Of a DNA stretch of 39,960 nt, positions 14,914 to 23,044 are shown in pieces. This DNA comes from DTU089 sp964421815 (GTDB lineage Bacteria; Bacillota; Clostridia; Oscillospirales; Acutalibacteraceae): the NCBI GenBank assembly GCA_964421815.1, contig CAYQYT010000017.1, positions 1 to 39,960 of the forward strand, given 5' to 3'. Position 1 is the first letter of the stretch, and every line of letters begins with the position of its first letter. A program made the position numbers and the translations under genes. The notes below the pieces were generated by a model that was not told where the DNA came from, made no database searches, and saw only the letters and a list, made by a program, of their open reading frames with translations.

Positions 14914-17466
14914 TTATTTTTTCTTTGCCGCCTTTTTAGCCGCTTTTTCTGCCTTTAACTTTTCGTCAAGTGCTTTCTCCTCGGCTTTCTTGCGTTCTTC
15001 TTCCTCCACTTTTCGTGCTACATCTGCTTCATGGCGGATTTTTGCTTCATCGTAAGCATTTGCAATTTCTTCAAACTTGCCGTAATTCTCATATTGCTTA
15101 ATAAGTCTTTCAGCGTCAAGATAGGGCTTTGCGGCACGGTTAAAGTATGCGTGCTTATCCATTTCTTTTTTGGAATTGTCACGGGCTTCATCTCTTTGTG
15201 CCTCAACTCGTTTGATTTCCGCCTTAATCTCTTTAACCTTTTGTGTATTTTTTGACTTCTTCGCTTTATTGGACTCAAGGACAAGTTCTTTGATTTTCTC
15301 GTCACATTCGTCCTCTATATCAAAGAATTTTTCAAGTATTGCAAAATCCGGTTGAACAAATTCCTGTCCGTTGGAGAAATATTTTTTAACTGCCTTGTAT
15401 GAGGAGATTTTTTTATTGGCAATTTCTATTGCAATTTTTCTTATAGCCTTTTCTTCCTCTGTTGATTGAGGAAGTGCTTTTGCGGCACTTTTCTCCGCTC
15501 TGATAGCAGTTATGTCCGCTTTCAAAAGTGATGCAAGACCTTTGTCATACACCGCTTTGTTCAATTCAAGTTCGCGTTGTACAACAGGTGTTGAAAATTT
15601 ATCCAGCTCTTCGCAAACAAACTGTGCAATTTCAATATCTTCGTTGAACTGCATATCTGCTTTAATTGCTTTCTTGGCACTCTTGCGTTCCTCTTTATCT
15701 TTAATGGATTTATAGGTTTGTTTATCCACCTGCTTGGGCGATGCAACTGCCATTTCTCTTGAAGTTCTGATAATGTCAATGGCTTCAACAAGTTCTCCGT
15801 CATCAAGAACACCGTTGCCGTAGTCCTCAAACATTGCTCTTATTTTAAGAACTTTTACAACGGCTTTCTGTTTCTTTTCCGTAAGATCGTAGAAAAGATA
15901 GGGAATAAGGTTAAGGGTTGCACCCACCGCCGCTACTATAACAAGGATTTTAAGCAAGGGAAGTAACACGCCCTCAATATCATAAAGTGCGGATGAGGGG
16001 TTTGTAAAGTTATCCTGTCCGTTGGCTAACTGTTCGGAAAGAATGGCTCCGATACTTTTTTCCGTACCCGGCAGAATTCTTGACATCAATGCAGAGTTTG
16101 ATGTAACCTTTGTAGCCGTAGCAACATTCATACCCAGTTTTTCCTGAAGTGCGGGCAGAACACTTGCGGTAACAAGGGTTATAACGCTACCGATTGTGCC
16201 AACAGCCGCAAACATACCGTCAATACGCTCTCCGGTTCGGTACTGCTGATAGTCACGGATATCCGCTTGGATTGAGGGATTGAGAATGTGAGCGAATGAG
16301 CCAACAAGTGCATTGAGCCACAGGCAAGCCATAATCGCCCATATAATATAGCCGTTCAGGTTGCCGTCCGCTCCCACGGGATTGTTAATAAAGAAGGGAT
16401 ACATTGCAAGAATGAATACAATGTTAAACAGGTTGGTTACAATTTGTACTTTCTTCTTTCCCCATTTTCTTATAGCAAAAGGAGCCATAAGCATACCCCA
16501 AAGGGATGCATTACCGTAAACGGTTGTTACGATTGAATATGTACCGTTTGAACAGGCACCGCCGTAGTTACAAAGCCAATAGAGAACATTTGCATAAGCG
16601 GTTTCAAGGAAACCTATCCAGGTTGCCATTGAAATAATCCAGAAATATTTGTTCTTTGCAACGGCTCTGAGTGCGTCTATAAACTTGATTTGCACAACGT
16701 GGGTTTTCGCCTGAACAATTTTTTCCTGTGTGTTTGCATAGACAATAAATACAAGAAGTGTTCCGATTACACCGATAATCGGGAAAGCGAAACGATATAC
16801 CTTAATATCTGTCTGGTTTGTGCCGAACATCATTGCAATAAGGGGTATAATGATGTTATACACTGTGGGACCGAAAGAATAAACAACACTTTTTACCGAT
16901 GCAACATCCGATCTTTCCTGGGAGTTGGGAGAAAGAACATGGATAAGGTTTTCATAGGCATCGTAGAAGAAATAGTAAAAGAATTGAAGTGCAATATTAA
17001 ACAGCAGAACTATTGCACACTTGGCGATATAAACCGAGGGCTTTCCGAATAATTCCCCGTCCCCCACTATCATATTGAGTTTGTTATAGGGGAACCAAAC
17101 CATTGCAATAAAAATGAGCGAACATGGAATACCCATCCTCAAAAGATATGGTCGGTATTTACCGGCTTTGTTTCGGGTGTTATCAATAATATTCGCACGA
17201 AGGGCGGTCAAAGGAATACCTGAAAGCACACTGATAACATACATAATGTACATATCCGTGAGCCCTATTCCGATAACGCCCGACAAGAATACGTTTGTTG
17301 CACCCAAAATACAGGGAATACTCATACAAACAATGAGGTACGCACCTATACCGCCGCCCGAATATGCGGCAATTTCCTTAAAGGTCATATAACGACCTGC
17401 CGGCGGAGTTTTCCAATAGGTTTTAACCTTTGAAATTCCCTCCACGGCTTTTTCTTTTAAATTCAT
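14914..17466 (-). CDS. GPH/MFS-type sugar transporter with long charged C-terminal extension
   Basis: A protein of 850 residues in two parts. Residues about 1-545 look like a glycoside-pentoside-hexuronide:cation symporter with about 12 membrane helices. It has the cytoplasmic loop NTRNKAGKYRPYLLRMG and the later DIRDYQQYRTGERIDGMF motif, typical of GPH/MelB proteins. From about residue 545 (after LFYDLTEKKQKAV) there are some 300 hydrophilic, Lys/Glu/Ala-rich residues with heptad-like character, ending KAAKKAAKKK; GPH proteins usually stop near 450-500. ATG 17466 is chosen from AAGGAGCG upstream; the longer frame to 17580 has no ribosome site. Substrate unknown. Confidence 0.82.
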   Translation of the reverse strand: MNLKEKAVEGISKVKTYWKTPPAGRYMTFKEIAAYSGGGIGAYLIVCMSIPCILGATNVFLSGVIGIGLTDMYIMYVISVLSGIPLTALRANIIDNTRNKAGKYRPYLLRMGIPCSLIFIAMVWFPYNKLNMIVGDGELFGKPSVYIAKCAIVLLFNIALQFFYYFFYDAYENLIHVLSPNSQERSDVASVKSVVYSFGPTVYNIIIPLIAMMFGTNQTDIKVYRFAFPIIGVIGTLLVFIVYANTQEKIVQAKTHVVQIKFIDALRAVAKNKYFWIISMATWIGFLETAYANVLYWLCNYGGACSNGTYSIVTTVYGNASLWGMLMAPFAIRKWGKKKVQIVTNLFNIVFILAMYPFFINNPVGADGNLNGYIIWAIMACLWLNALVGSFAHILNPSIQADIRDYQQYRTGERIDGMFAAVGTIGSVITLVTASVLPALQEKLGMNVATATKVTSNSALMSRILPGTEKSIGAILSEQLANGQDNFTNPSSALYDIEGVLLPLLKILVIVAAVGATLNLIPYLFYDLTEKKQKAVVKVLKIRAMFEDYGNGVLDDGELVEAIDIIRTSREMAVASPKQVDKQTYKSIKDKEERKSAKKAIKADMQFNEDIEIAQFVCEELDKFSTPVVQRELELNKAVYDKGLASLLKADITAIRAEKSAAKALPQSTEEEKAIRKIAIEIANKKISSYKAVKKYFSNGQEFVQPDFAILEKFFDIEDECDEKIKELVLESNKAKKSKNTQKVKEIKAEIKRVEAQRDEARDNSKKEMDKHAYFNRAAKPYLDAERLIKQYENYGKFEEIANAYDEAKIRHEADVARKVEEEERKKAEEKALDEKLKAEKAAKKAAKKK

Positions 17467-17527
17467 TATCCGCGCTCCTTTAAAATAATATAATGTAATT
17501 CTAACACAAAATGAACTTGTATTCAAT

Positions 17528-17573
17528 GATAAAGAAAGAAAGATTAACGAAAGCGAGTAACTTTCGTTAATCT
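17528..17573 (-). terminator. Hairpin terminator after the SPFH gene
   Basis: AGATTAACGAAAG (17541-17553) and its exact complement at 17561-17573 form a 13-bp stem with a 7-base loop. On the minus strand it is followed by TTCTTTCTTTATC, a moderate T tract. Confidence 0.65.
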
Positions 17574-17646
17574 TCAACAAAGTTTAGATATTTCAAATGT
17601 GCAAAACGGCGATTATTTTTTCTTTTATAATCCGCGTAACGACGTA

Positions 17647-18525
17647 TTAGTCCGCCTTATCACCGTCTCCGTCCGCCGAAACATCAAGAATTGCGGCGCC
17701 CCCTGTTGCATAAGGAAGTTTTCCATCCCATTTTTCAATCTTATTGTTCTCAAGAACTCTGTCGTTAAGGGATTTTGCTATTGTCCGGTTTGCTTCAGCC
17801 TGTGCCTCTGCTTTACTGAGGATGGCTTTTGCCTCCGCTTCTGCGGCAATAACTTTCTTTTCTGCCTGTGCATTTGCCTCAACAATTGCCTGTTCCTTTT
17901 CTGTTTTTGCCTTTAAGAGATTCTGTCTTGCAACTTCTTTTGCTTCAATGGCTTTTGAAAACTCTTCGGAGAATGTAAAGTTAACTATATTGAATTTCTC
18001 AATCAGGATACCGTAATCCGACATTTTTTCTTCAAGGGTTTCCTGGATTTCCAATGCCACTTGGGAACGGCTTGTAACTAATTCCTCCGCTGTATATTTT
18101 GCCGTAACTGCCTTTAAACTTTCGTGGATTGCGGGCATAAGCATAATTTCCTCATAATTTCTGCCGATTTCTCTGTAAATTTTTGCAGATGAATTATTGT
18201 TGATTTTGTAGTTAACAACAATTGTGCTTGTTATTGCCTGCAAATCCTTTGAAACGGATTCTGCGTCAGCGATTTCACTTTTTTGAATTTGATTGCTCAT
18301 TTTCACAACATTCTGCACGATAGGTGCTTTCAAATGGACACCCTCGGACAAAACTCTGTCGCTAACCTTACCGAGTGTGATAACGACACCGGTGTGTCCT
18401 GCAGGAACGATAGTGATTGATGCCGCAAACAGCACAAGAACAACAAAAGCAACTGTTCCTATAGCAATCCATTTTTTCATTTGGGAGAAATTGTTCTCTC
18501 CCACTACTTTTGCATTTCTGATCAT
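17647..18525 (-). CDS. SPFH/prohibitin-like membrane protein
   Basis: Prohibitin/HflC-type protein of 292 residues. One N-terminal transmembrane helix (about 17-37) is followed by an SPFH (PHB) domain (about 40-200) starting ITIVPAGHTGVVITLGKV, with a EELVTSRSQVALEIQETL segment. A long Ala/Glu/Lys helix (about 205-260, KTEKEQAIVEANAQAEKKVI) follows, then a short Gly/Asp-rich tail. Such proteins form membrane-bound ring oligomers that scaffold microdomains or hold proteases. AAGGAG lies upstream of ATG 18525. It follows the DUF1836 gene, separated by about 100 bases holding the two parS sites. Confidence 0.9.
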   Translation of the reverse strand: MIRNAKVVGENNFSQMKKWIAIGTVAFVVLVLFAASITIVPAGHTGVVITLGKVSDRVLSEGVHLKAPIVQNVVKMSNQIQKSEIADAESVSKDLQAITSTIVVNYKINNNSSAKIYREIGRNYEEIMLMPAIHESLKAVTAKYTAEELVTSRSQVALEIQETLEEKMSDYGILIEKFNIVNFTFSEEFSKAIEAKEVARQNLLKAKTEKEQAIVEANAQAEKKVIAAEAEAKAILSKAEAQAEANRTIAKSLNDRVLENNKIEKWDGKLPYATGGAAILDVSADGDGDKAD

Positions 18526-18554
18526 AACTATGTACTCCTTTTAAATTAATTTTG

Positions 18555-18570
18555 TTTCACGTGGAACATT
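18555..18570. other. parS site 1 (ParB/Spo0J binding)
   Basis: TGTTTCACGTGGAACA. On the minus strand it reads TGTTCCACGTGAAACA, a full match to the Firmicute parS consensus TGTTNCACGTGAAACA. It lies in the gap between the SPFH and DUF1836 genes, about 15 kb from the predicted origin, as expected for chromosome-partition sites. Confidence 0.92.
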
Positions 18571-18607
18571 TATATTCAATCCTATGTTCCCCATGAAGTT
18601 TTTATTT

Positions 18608-18623
18608 TGTTTCACGTGGAACA
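18608..18623. other. parS site 2 (ParB/Spo0J binding)
   Basis: A second identical copy of the site in the same orientation, 53 bp from the first. It ends one base before the DUF1836 stop codon. No parA/parB genes are in the window. Confidence 0.92.
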
Positions 18624-18624
18624 A

Positions 18625-19152
18625 TCAGATCTCAATATACTTTTGAAGCAGTTCTTCTGCTTCTTTTTTAAGATTGGATGAAATGTGTGCCAACATCATA
18701 ATATTCAGGGCATTTTGCAATTTTTCTTTTCCGCCCGGGAAAGGCTCTTTGTAATCTTTAATTTCGTCATCAATCACTCCTACGACAGTTTCCTTATTTA
18801 TATTTCCGATTTCATCAATTCTTTCCATAACTGAACACATGATACTGTATAATTCACCGTCGGGGATTGAATCATCCCGTCTGTCGTCAACCTTGCCGTT
18901 GATATATGACATCAGGGAAACAATGTTTGAAAGTTGCATTGCACCTTTGAGCATATTGATTATAAGAACTCGGGCAACGGACTCTTCGCCGTATCTGCGG
19001 TCCTTGGGCGGTTCTATCCAACCTCGTTTAACCCAGTTTTGAATTGTTGTAGATTCAAGATTTGACAACTCGGCTAATTGGGAAAGGGTAAAGCCCCCCG
19101 TCAACTTCATTGCCGCCCTTATGGGCTCAAAAGCTTTTACGTTGGTTTTCAT
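18625..19152 (-). CDS. DUF1836 family MerR-like regulator
   Basis: A 175-residue protein with an N-terminal helix-turn-helix (about 20-62: GFTLSQLAELSNLESTTIQNW followed by KRGWIEPP and RYGEESVARVLIINML), the hallmark of DUF1836. A helical C-terminal part follows (about 70-175). The family is common in Firmicutes and thought to be transcriptional, but without a defined target. GGAGTG precedes ATG 19152. The promoter upstream is near consensus and has short inverted repeats in and after it, so self-regulation is possible. The stop codon abuts parS site 2. Confidence 0.85.
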   Translation of the reverse strand: MKTNVKAFEPIRAAMKLTGGFTLSQLAELSNLESTTIQNWVKRGWIEPPKDRRYGEESVARVLIINMLKGAMQLSNIVSLMSYINGKVDDRRDDSIPDGELYSIMCSVMERIDEIGNINKETVVGVIDDEIKDYKEPFPGGKEKLQNALNIMMLAHISSNLKKEAEELLQKYIEI

Positions 19153-19194
19153 TATCTCACTCCTTTTCGCACGATTGGTTTTCGTGTTGATATG

Positions 19195-19223
19195 ATAATA
19201 TCACAGGTTCGCGTGACTGTCAA
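19195..19223 (-). promoter_or_regulatory. Strong promoter of the DUF1836 gene
   Basis: Minus strand TTGACA (19223-19218), 17 bases, TATTAT (19200-19195), with TGA directly before the -10. A TCAC/GTGA pair lies in the spacer and a CACGA/TCGTG pair in the leader, possible operator half-sites. Confidence 0.75.
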
Positions 19224-19320
19224 GTATTTTCGGAAGATTTTTTTATTTTTCGACAAAATGGTATTTTTTTGTGGTTTAATCGATGTTTAACACAATATTC
19301 ATATTTTCATAATAATTCTT

Positions 19321-19329
19321 TGTTATAAT
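19321..19329 (+). promoter_or_regulatory. Extended -10 promoter of a stand-alone RNA
   Basis: TGT followed by a perfect TATAAT (19324-19329). The -35 position (19301-19306, ATATTT) is poor, as usual for extended -10 promoters. Predicted start is about 19336. Confidence 0.6.
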
Positions 19330-19335
19330 TCGGTT

Positions 19336-19478
19336 GTACTTGGAAAGGGAGCCGCACCTGAGTACGAGTACTTAGTTCCGAAAGGAACTAACCCCTCCTC
19401 AAGTAAACCTAAGATACTGAGTGTTATACTCTGTATCGGGAATACAGTGCCTGTCCCCTCAGGCACTGTATTTCTTTT
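19336..19478 (+). ncRNA. Candidate stand-alone structured RNA, family not recognised
   Basis: About 143 nt between an extended -10 promoter and a strong terminator, no convincing ORF. P1 pairs TACTTG (19337-19342) with CAAGTA (19400-19405). P2 pairs GGAG (19348-19351) with CTCC (19395-19398). Inside are a small AGTA/TACT hairpin (19361-19372) and an 8-bp hairpin TTAGTTCC-GAAA-GGAACTAA (19372-19391) with a GNRA loop. A second hairpin, GATAC (19413-19417) with GTATC (19433-19437), encloses AGT/ACT. The terminator hairpin is 19441-19472. The next gene has its own promoter at 19522, so this looks like an independent sRNA. I do not see SRP, tmRNA, RNase P or a known riboswitch core; 6S-type RNA cannot be fully excluded. 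Confidence 0.65.
19441..19478 (+). terminator. Terminator of the structured RNA
   Basis: AATACAGTGCCTG (19441-19453), loop TCCCCT, exact complement at 19460-19472; 13-bp perfect stem followed by TCTTTT. Confidence 0.92.
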
Positions 19479-19521
19479 ATGTGCAAATAGGCGGAACTTA
19501 TTATTTTCTGACTTATACTGC

Positions 19522-19550
19522 TTGACTATTAACTGATATAGTTGTAAAAT
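19522..19550 (+). promoter_or_regulatory. Promoter of the ABC transporter-aspS unit
   Basis: TTGACT (19522-19527), 17 bases, TAAAAT (19545-19550). Transcription would start near 19557, about 50 bases before the first gene. Confidence 0.65.
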
Positions 19551-19605
19551 ATATAATTGATTAAATTTGTAAAAAAGTCTGAGAAAACAGATTGGAGGCT
19601 TCAAA

Positions 19606-20304
19606 TTGTCCATTATAACAGTTGACTCTCTCAGAAAATCATACGGCAACAACACCGTACTTAATGATATGAGTTTTACTTTGCCGGAGGGCGAAATAAT
19701 CGGTTTATTCGGTCCCAACGGCTGCGGTAAAACCACACTTATGAAAATACTTACGGGTCTTATTCACGATTATACCGGAAGTGTCCTTGTTGACGGAGCC
19801 ACTCCCGGGGAAAAAACCAAGGCATTTACCGCCTATCTTCCCGAGCAGACCTTTGTTCACGAATGGATGCGTAATATTGACGCAGTTGATTATTTTAACG
19901 ATTTTTTTTCCGACTTTGACAAAAACAAAGCTCTTGAAATGTTAAAAAGATTCGGACTGCCTGAAAAGCAGAAATCCAAAACCATGTCAAAGGGTATGCA
20001 GGAAAAACTTTTGCTGTCCCTTGTTATGTCAAGAAGTGCAAAACTTTATATACTGGACGAGCCCATGGGCGGTGTTGACCCTGCAACGAGAAGTTCCATT
20101 CTGAATTTTATTATGGAAAACTATGCGGAAAAATCAACGCTTCTCATATCAACCCATCTTATTAACGATTTGCAGTCCGTTTTTACTCACAGCTTGTTTA
20201 TAGGAAACGGCAAAGTTCTCCTCAATGACAGCGTTGCTGAAATCACTAAGGACGGAAAATCAATCGAGGACATTTTCAAGGAGGTATTCAACAATGTTTG
20301 GTAA
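19606..20304 (+). CDS. ABC transporter ATP-binding protein
   Basis: Nucleotide-binding subunit of 232 residues of a drug- or peptide-export type ABC system (BcrA/YtrB-like). Walker A is GPNGCGKTT (about 38-46). The signature is SKGMQEKL, a variant of LSGGQ seen in this group. Walker B is LYILDEPMGG, and the switch His lies in ISTHL. Start is TTG 19606 with GGAGG 7 bases upstream. The last 11 bases overlap the permease gene, so the two form one transporter. The order and type resemble antibiotic-peptide or bacitracin-type exporters, but substrate cannot be told. Confidence 0.9.
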   Translation: MSIITVDSLRKSYGNNTVLNDMSFTLPEGEIIGLFGPNGCGKTTLMKILTGLIHDYTGSVLVDGATPGEKTKAFTAYLPEQTFVHEWMRNIDAVDYFNDFFSDFDKNKALEMLKRFGLPEKQKSKTMSKGMQEKLLLSLVMSRSAKLYILDEPMGGVDPATRSSILNFIMENYAEKSTLLISTHLINDLQSVFTHSLFIGNGKVLLNDSVAEITKDGKSIEDIFKEVFNNVW

Positions 20305-21118
20305 ACTCTTAAAAAATGACCTTAAAGCACAATGGCATTCCATGTCCGCAGTATTGCTCTGTGCATTTATTGCTGCCGTTGTAGCGGAGATATTCACATT
20401 GACTTCCGACGAAAAAGTCATTAAAGTAATGGGCGGTTTGCTTGTGAGCCTTGCTTTGGGCTTTGCATGTGTAGTCATAATAATCGCCGTAGCAATGATG
20501 TTTTCAAAAACAATGTTCGGCAGGGCGGGCTATCTCACACTTTCCCTCCCCGTTAAAACCGGCTCACTTTTAGTTTCAAAGACGATTTCAAGTCTTATCT
20601 GGGTTTTCTCCCTTTATGCACTTTTCATCGGTTCCCTTGTCCTTTGGGTTTTTCAGGTTCAGGAAACCTTGGGAGAAGATGTTATGGAAAGTATCGAAAA
20701 TCTTCTTAAAATTTTCGGAGTACCCTCTTTCCTTACAATTTTTATGACGGTAATGTTTTTCTGCATTTCCCTTGCTGTGCTTGTGCTGGTTGCAGTTCAG
20801 TCATTACAACTCTCATTAACACTTTCCCAGGTGTCCCCCGTTTCAAAATTCGGAAATTTGGGTGCAATTATAATTTTCTTTGTTATTCTTGGAGCAATTC
20901 AGTCAATTTCAAACGGAATTGCCGATATGCTTCCCTTCGGATTGGTTATATCACCGGATGTAATTAAAATTACAAGTGATATTCAATCGACTAAAGAGGC
21001 AATGGGTTTAAGTGCCATGAGTGTTAATGTTGTGGGCTCACTTGTGAGATTTGCATTTGCCGTTGCACTTCATTTTCCCACAAAATATCTTGTGCAGCAT
21101 AAGATAAACGTAAAATAA
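20294..21118 (+). CDS. ABC transporter permease
   Basis: Membrane partner of the preceding ATPase, 274 residues with about six hydrophobic segments (around 18-38, 48-72, 95-120, 150-180, 197-215 and 240-262). ATG 20294 is chosen because AAGGAGGT (20278-20285) lies 8 bases upstream; the open frame extends to 20225 inside the ATPase gene without a ribosome site. The start overlaps the ATPase stop. It begins MFGKLLKNDLKAQWHS, the typical cytoplasmic lead-in of ABC-2 permeases. Twenty-eight bases separate it from aspS. Confidence 0.85.
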   Translation: MFGKLLKNDLKAQWHSMSAVLLCAFIAAVVAEIFTLTSDEKVIKVMGGLLVSLALGFACVVIIIAVAMMFSKTMFGRAGYLTLSLPVKTGSLLVSKTISSLIWVFSLYALFIGSLVLWVFQVQETLGEDVMESIENLLKIFGVPSFLTIFMTVMFFCISLAVLVLVAVQSLQLSLTLSQVSPVSKFGNLGAIIIFFVILGAIQSISNGIADMLPFGLVISPDVIKITSDIQSTKEAMGLSAMSVNVVGSLVRFAFAVALHFPTKYLVQHKINVK

Positions 21119-21146
21119 TATTCTTTCTTTGAAAGGGCGTATAAAT

Positions 21147-22925
21147 ATGGATAATATGAACGGTCTTAAAAGAACCGTTTACTGCGGTGAACTTCGCGCG
21201 GAGAATATCGGCAACGAAGTAACTGTTTGCGGATGGGTTGCAAAACAGCGCGACCTTGGCGCACTTATTTTCGTGGATTTGCGTGACAGAACGGGTATTG
21301 TTCAGTTGGCATTTGACGAAGGTACGGAAAAAGAAATTTTTGATAAGGCTTTCGGTGTAAGAAGCGAATATGTACTTATGGCAAAAGGAATTGTCCGTGA
21401 ACGTTCCTCAAAAAACAAGGAAATTCCCACGGGCGACATCGAAATTGACGTTAAGGACTTGAGAGTTCTTTCAAAAAGTGAAACTCCCCCCTTTGACATT
21501 GTAGAAAACTGTCAGACCTCGGAACTTACAAGGCTTAAATACCGTTATCTTGACCTTCGCCGTCCCGATTTACAGAGCAATATTCTTTTCAGACACAAGG
21601 TTACAAAAATTACCCGTGACTATTTTGATGAAAACGGATTTGTTGAAATAGAAACACCCATGCTTATTAAATCTACTCCCGAGGGTGCAAGGGATTTCCT
21701 GGTCCCCAGCCGTATTCATCAAGGCTCATTCTATGCTCTTCCCCAGTCCCCCCAGCTTTACAAACAGCTTTCAATGGTTGCGGGCTTTGACCGTTATATG
21801 CAAATTGCACGTTGCTTCCGCGACGAAGATTTGAGAGCGGACAGACAGCCGGAATTCACACAAATCGACCTTGAAATGTCTTTTGTAACTATGGAGGACG
21901 TTCTTTCAATAGGCGAGGGCTATATTGCAAGAGTTTTCAAAGATGCTCTCGGAATTGAAATTCCCCTTCCCCTCCCCAGACTTACATACAAGGAAGCCAT
22001 GGAGCGCTACGGCTCCGACAAGCCCGACACCCGTTTCGGTATGGAGATTTTTGACCTTTCCGATATTGTGAAAGATTGCGGTTTTTCCGTATTCTCTTCC
22101 GCAATAGCAGGGGGCGGTTCTGTTCGCGGTATTACTGCTAAAAATGCGGTTACAACTTACACAAGAAAAGAAGTTGACAAACTTACGGAATTTGTAAAAG
22201 GCATCGGCGCAAAGGGTCTTGCATGGATAAGACTTACCGATGACGGTATTGCTTCCTCCTTTGCAAAGTTTATGACAGAAGATGAAATGAAAGCCATCCT
22301 TGACAGAGCAGGTGCCGAAAAGGGCGATGTTGTTTTCATTATTGCAGATACAAAGAACAGTTCCGTTCTTTCAGTTCTCGGCTCCTTGCGTAATGAAACC
22401 GCTAAAAAACTTGACATTATCGGTGACGGCTTCAATCTTCTTTGGATTGTTGAATTCCCCTTCTTTGATTGGGACGAGGAAACACAGCAATTTGTTGCCA
22501 TGCACCATCCCTTTACCTCTCCGCTTCCCGAGTGTCTTCCCTATCTTGAAACGGATAAGGCGTCAGTCAGGGCGGAGGCTTATGACCTTGTTCTCAACGG
22601 TATTGAACTTTCTTCCGGTTCAATCCGTATTACAGATTCCGATTTACAGGACAGAATTTTCAAACTTCTCGGTCTTTCCGAGGAAGAAGCACAGCAGAAA
22701 TTCGGCTATCTTCTTGATGCTTTCAAATTCGGTCCTCCCCCTCACGGCGGTATGGGTATCGGTCTTGACAGACTTGTTATGCAACTTCTTAAAGTTGATT
22801 CCCTGCGTGATGTTATTGCATTCCCCAAGGTACAGAATGCAAGCGAACCAATGACGGAATGTCCCTCAAGAGTTGACACGGTTCAACTTGATGAATTGGG
22901 AATTGATTTAAAAGAAGAAAAATAA
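21147..22925 (+). CDS. aspS: Aspartyl-tRNA synthetase
   Basis: Class II synthetase charging tRNA-Asp, 592 residues, normal bacterial length. An N-terminal OB-fold anticodon domain (about 5-100, VTVCGWVAKQRDLGALIFVDLRD split as in all AspRS) is followed by motif 1. Motif 2 is FRDEDLRADRQPEFTQID and motif 3 is GGMGIGLDRLVM. A GAD-type insertion lies around residues 290-410. ATG 21147 is preferred over the upstream TTG 21129 because GAAAGGG is 9 bases before the ATG. Whether it also charges tRNA-Asn is not readable here. Its position just after the ABC genes suggests read-through from 19522. Confidence 0.97.
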   Translation: MDNMNGLKRTVYCGELRAENIGNEVTVCGWVAKQRDLGALIFVDLRDRTGIVQLAFDEGTEKEIFDKAFGVRSEYVLMAKGIVRERSSKNKEIPTGDIEIDVKDLRVLSKSETPPFDIVENCQTSELTRLKYRYLDLRRPDLQSNILFRHKVTKITRDYFDENGFVEIETPMLIKSTPEGARDFLVPSRIHQGSFYALPQSPQLYKQLSMVAGFDRYMQIARCFRDEDLRADRQPEFTQIDLEMSFVTMEDVLSIGEGYIARVFKDALGIEIPLPLPRLTYKEAMERYGSDKPDTRFGMEIFDLSDIVKDCGFSVFSSAIAGGGSVRGITAKNAVTTYTRKEVDKLTEFVKGIGAKGLAWIRLTDDGIASSFAKFMTEDEMKAILDRAGAEKGDVVFIIADTKNSSVLSVLGSLRNETAKKLDIIGDGFNLLWIVEFPFFDWDEETQQFVAMHHPFTSPLPECLPYLETDKASVRAEAYDLVLNGIELSSGSIRITDSDLQDRIFKLLGLSEEEAQQKFGYLLDAFKFGPPPHGGMGIGLDRLVMQLLKVDSLRDVIAFPKVQNASEPMTECPSRVDTVQLDELGIDLKEEK

Positions 22926-22973
22926 AAAACATTGAATTTTTCCCCTATAAATTGGTAAAATATAAAAAAAGAC

Positions 22974-23002
22974 TTGAAAATAGGGGCGAAATGTTATAGT
23001 AT
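22974..23002 (+). promoter_or_regulatory. Promoter of efp
   Basis: TTGAAA (22974-22979), 17 bases, TAGTAT (22997-23002). Predicted start about 23009, with TCGGAGG just before the efp ATG. Confidence 0.6.
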
Positions 23003-23044
23003 TATTATGTAAAAATATGAAATTCATTTTCGGAGGATTTAATT

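Noticed and set aside
17466..17580. N-terminal extension of the transporter
   Set aside because: The added residues are Ser/Leu/Phe-rich from AT-rich intergenic DNA and lack an RBS, whereas ATG 17466 has AAGGAG.
19336..19478. SRP RNA, glycine, TPP, THF or SAM riboswitch
   Set aside because: The invariant core sequences of these families are not present.
19323..19736. 137-codon minus-strand frame covering the structured RNA and ABC start
   Set aside because: No ribosome site, runs through perfect hairpins and the ABC Walker A region on the other strand; it resembles nothing.
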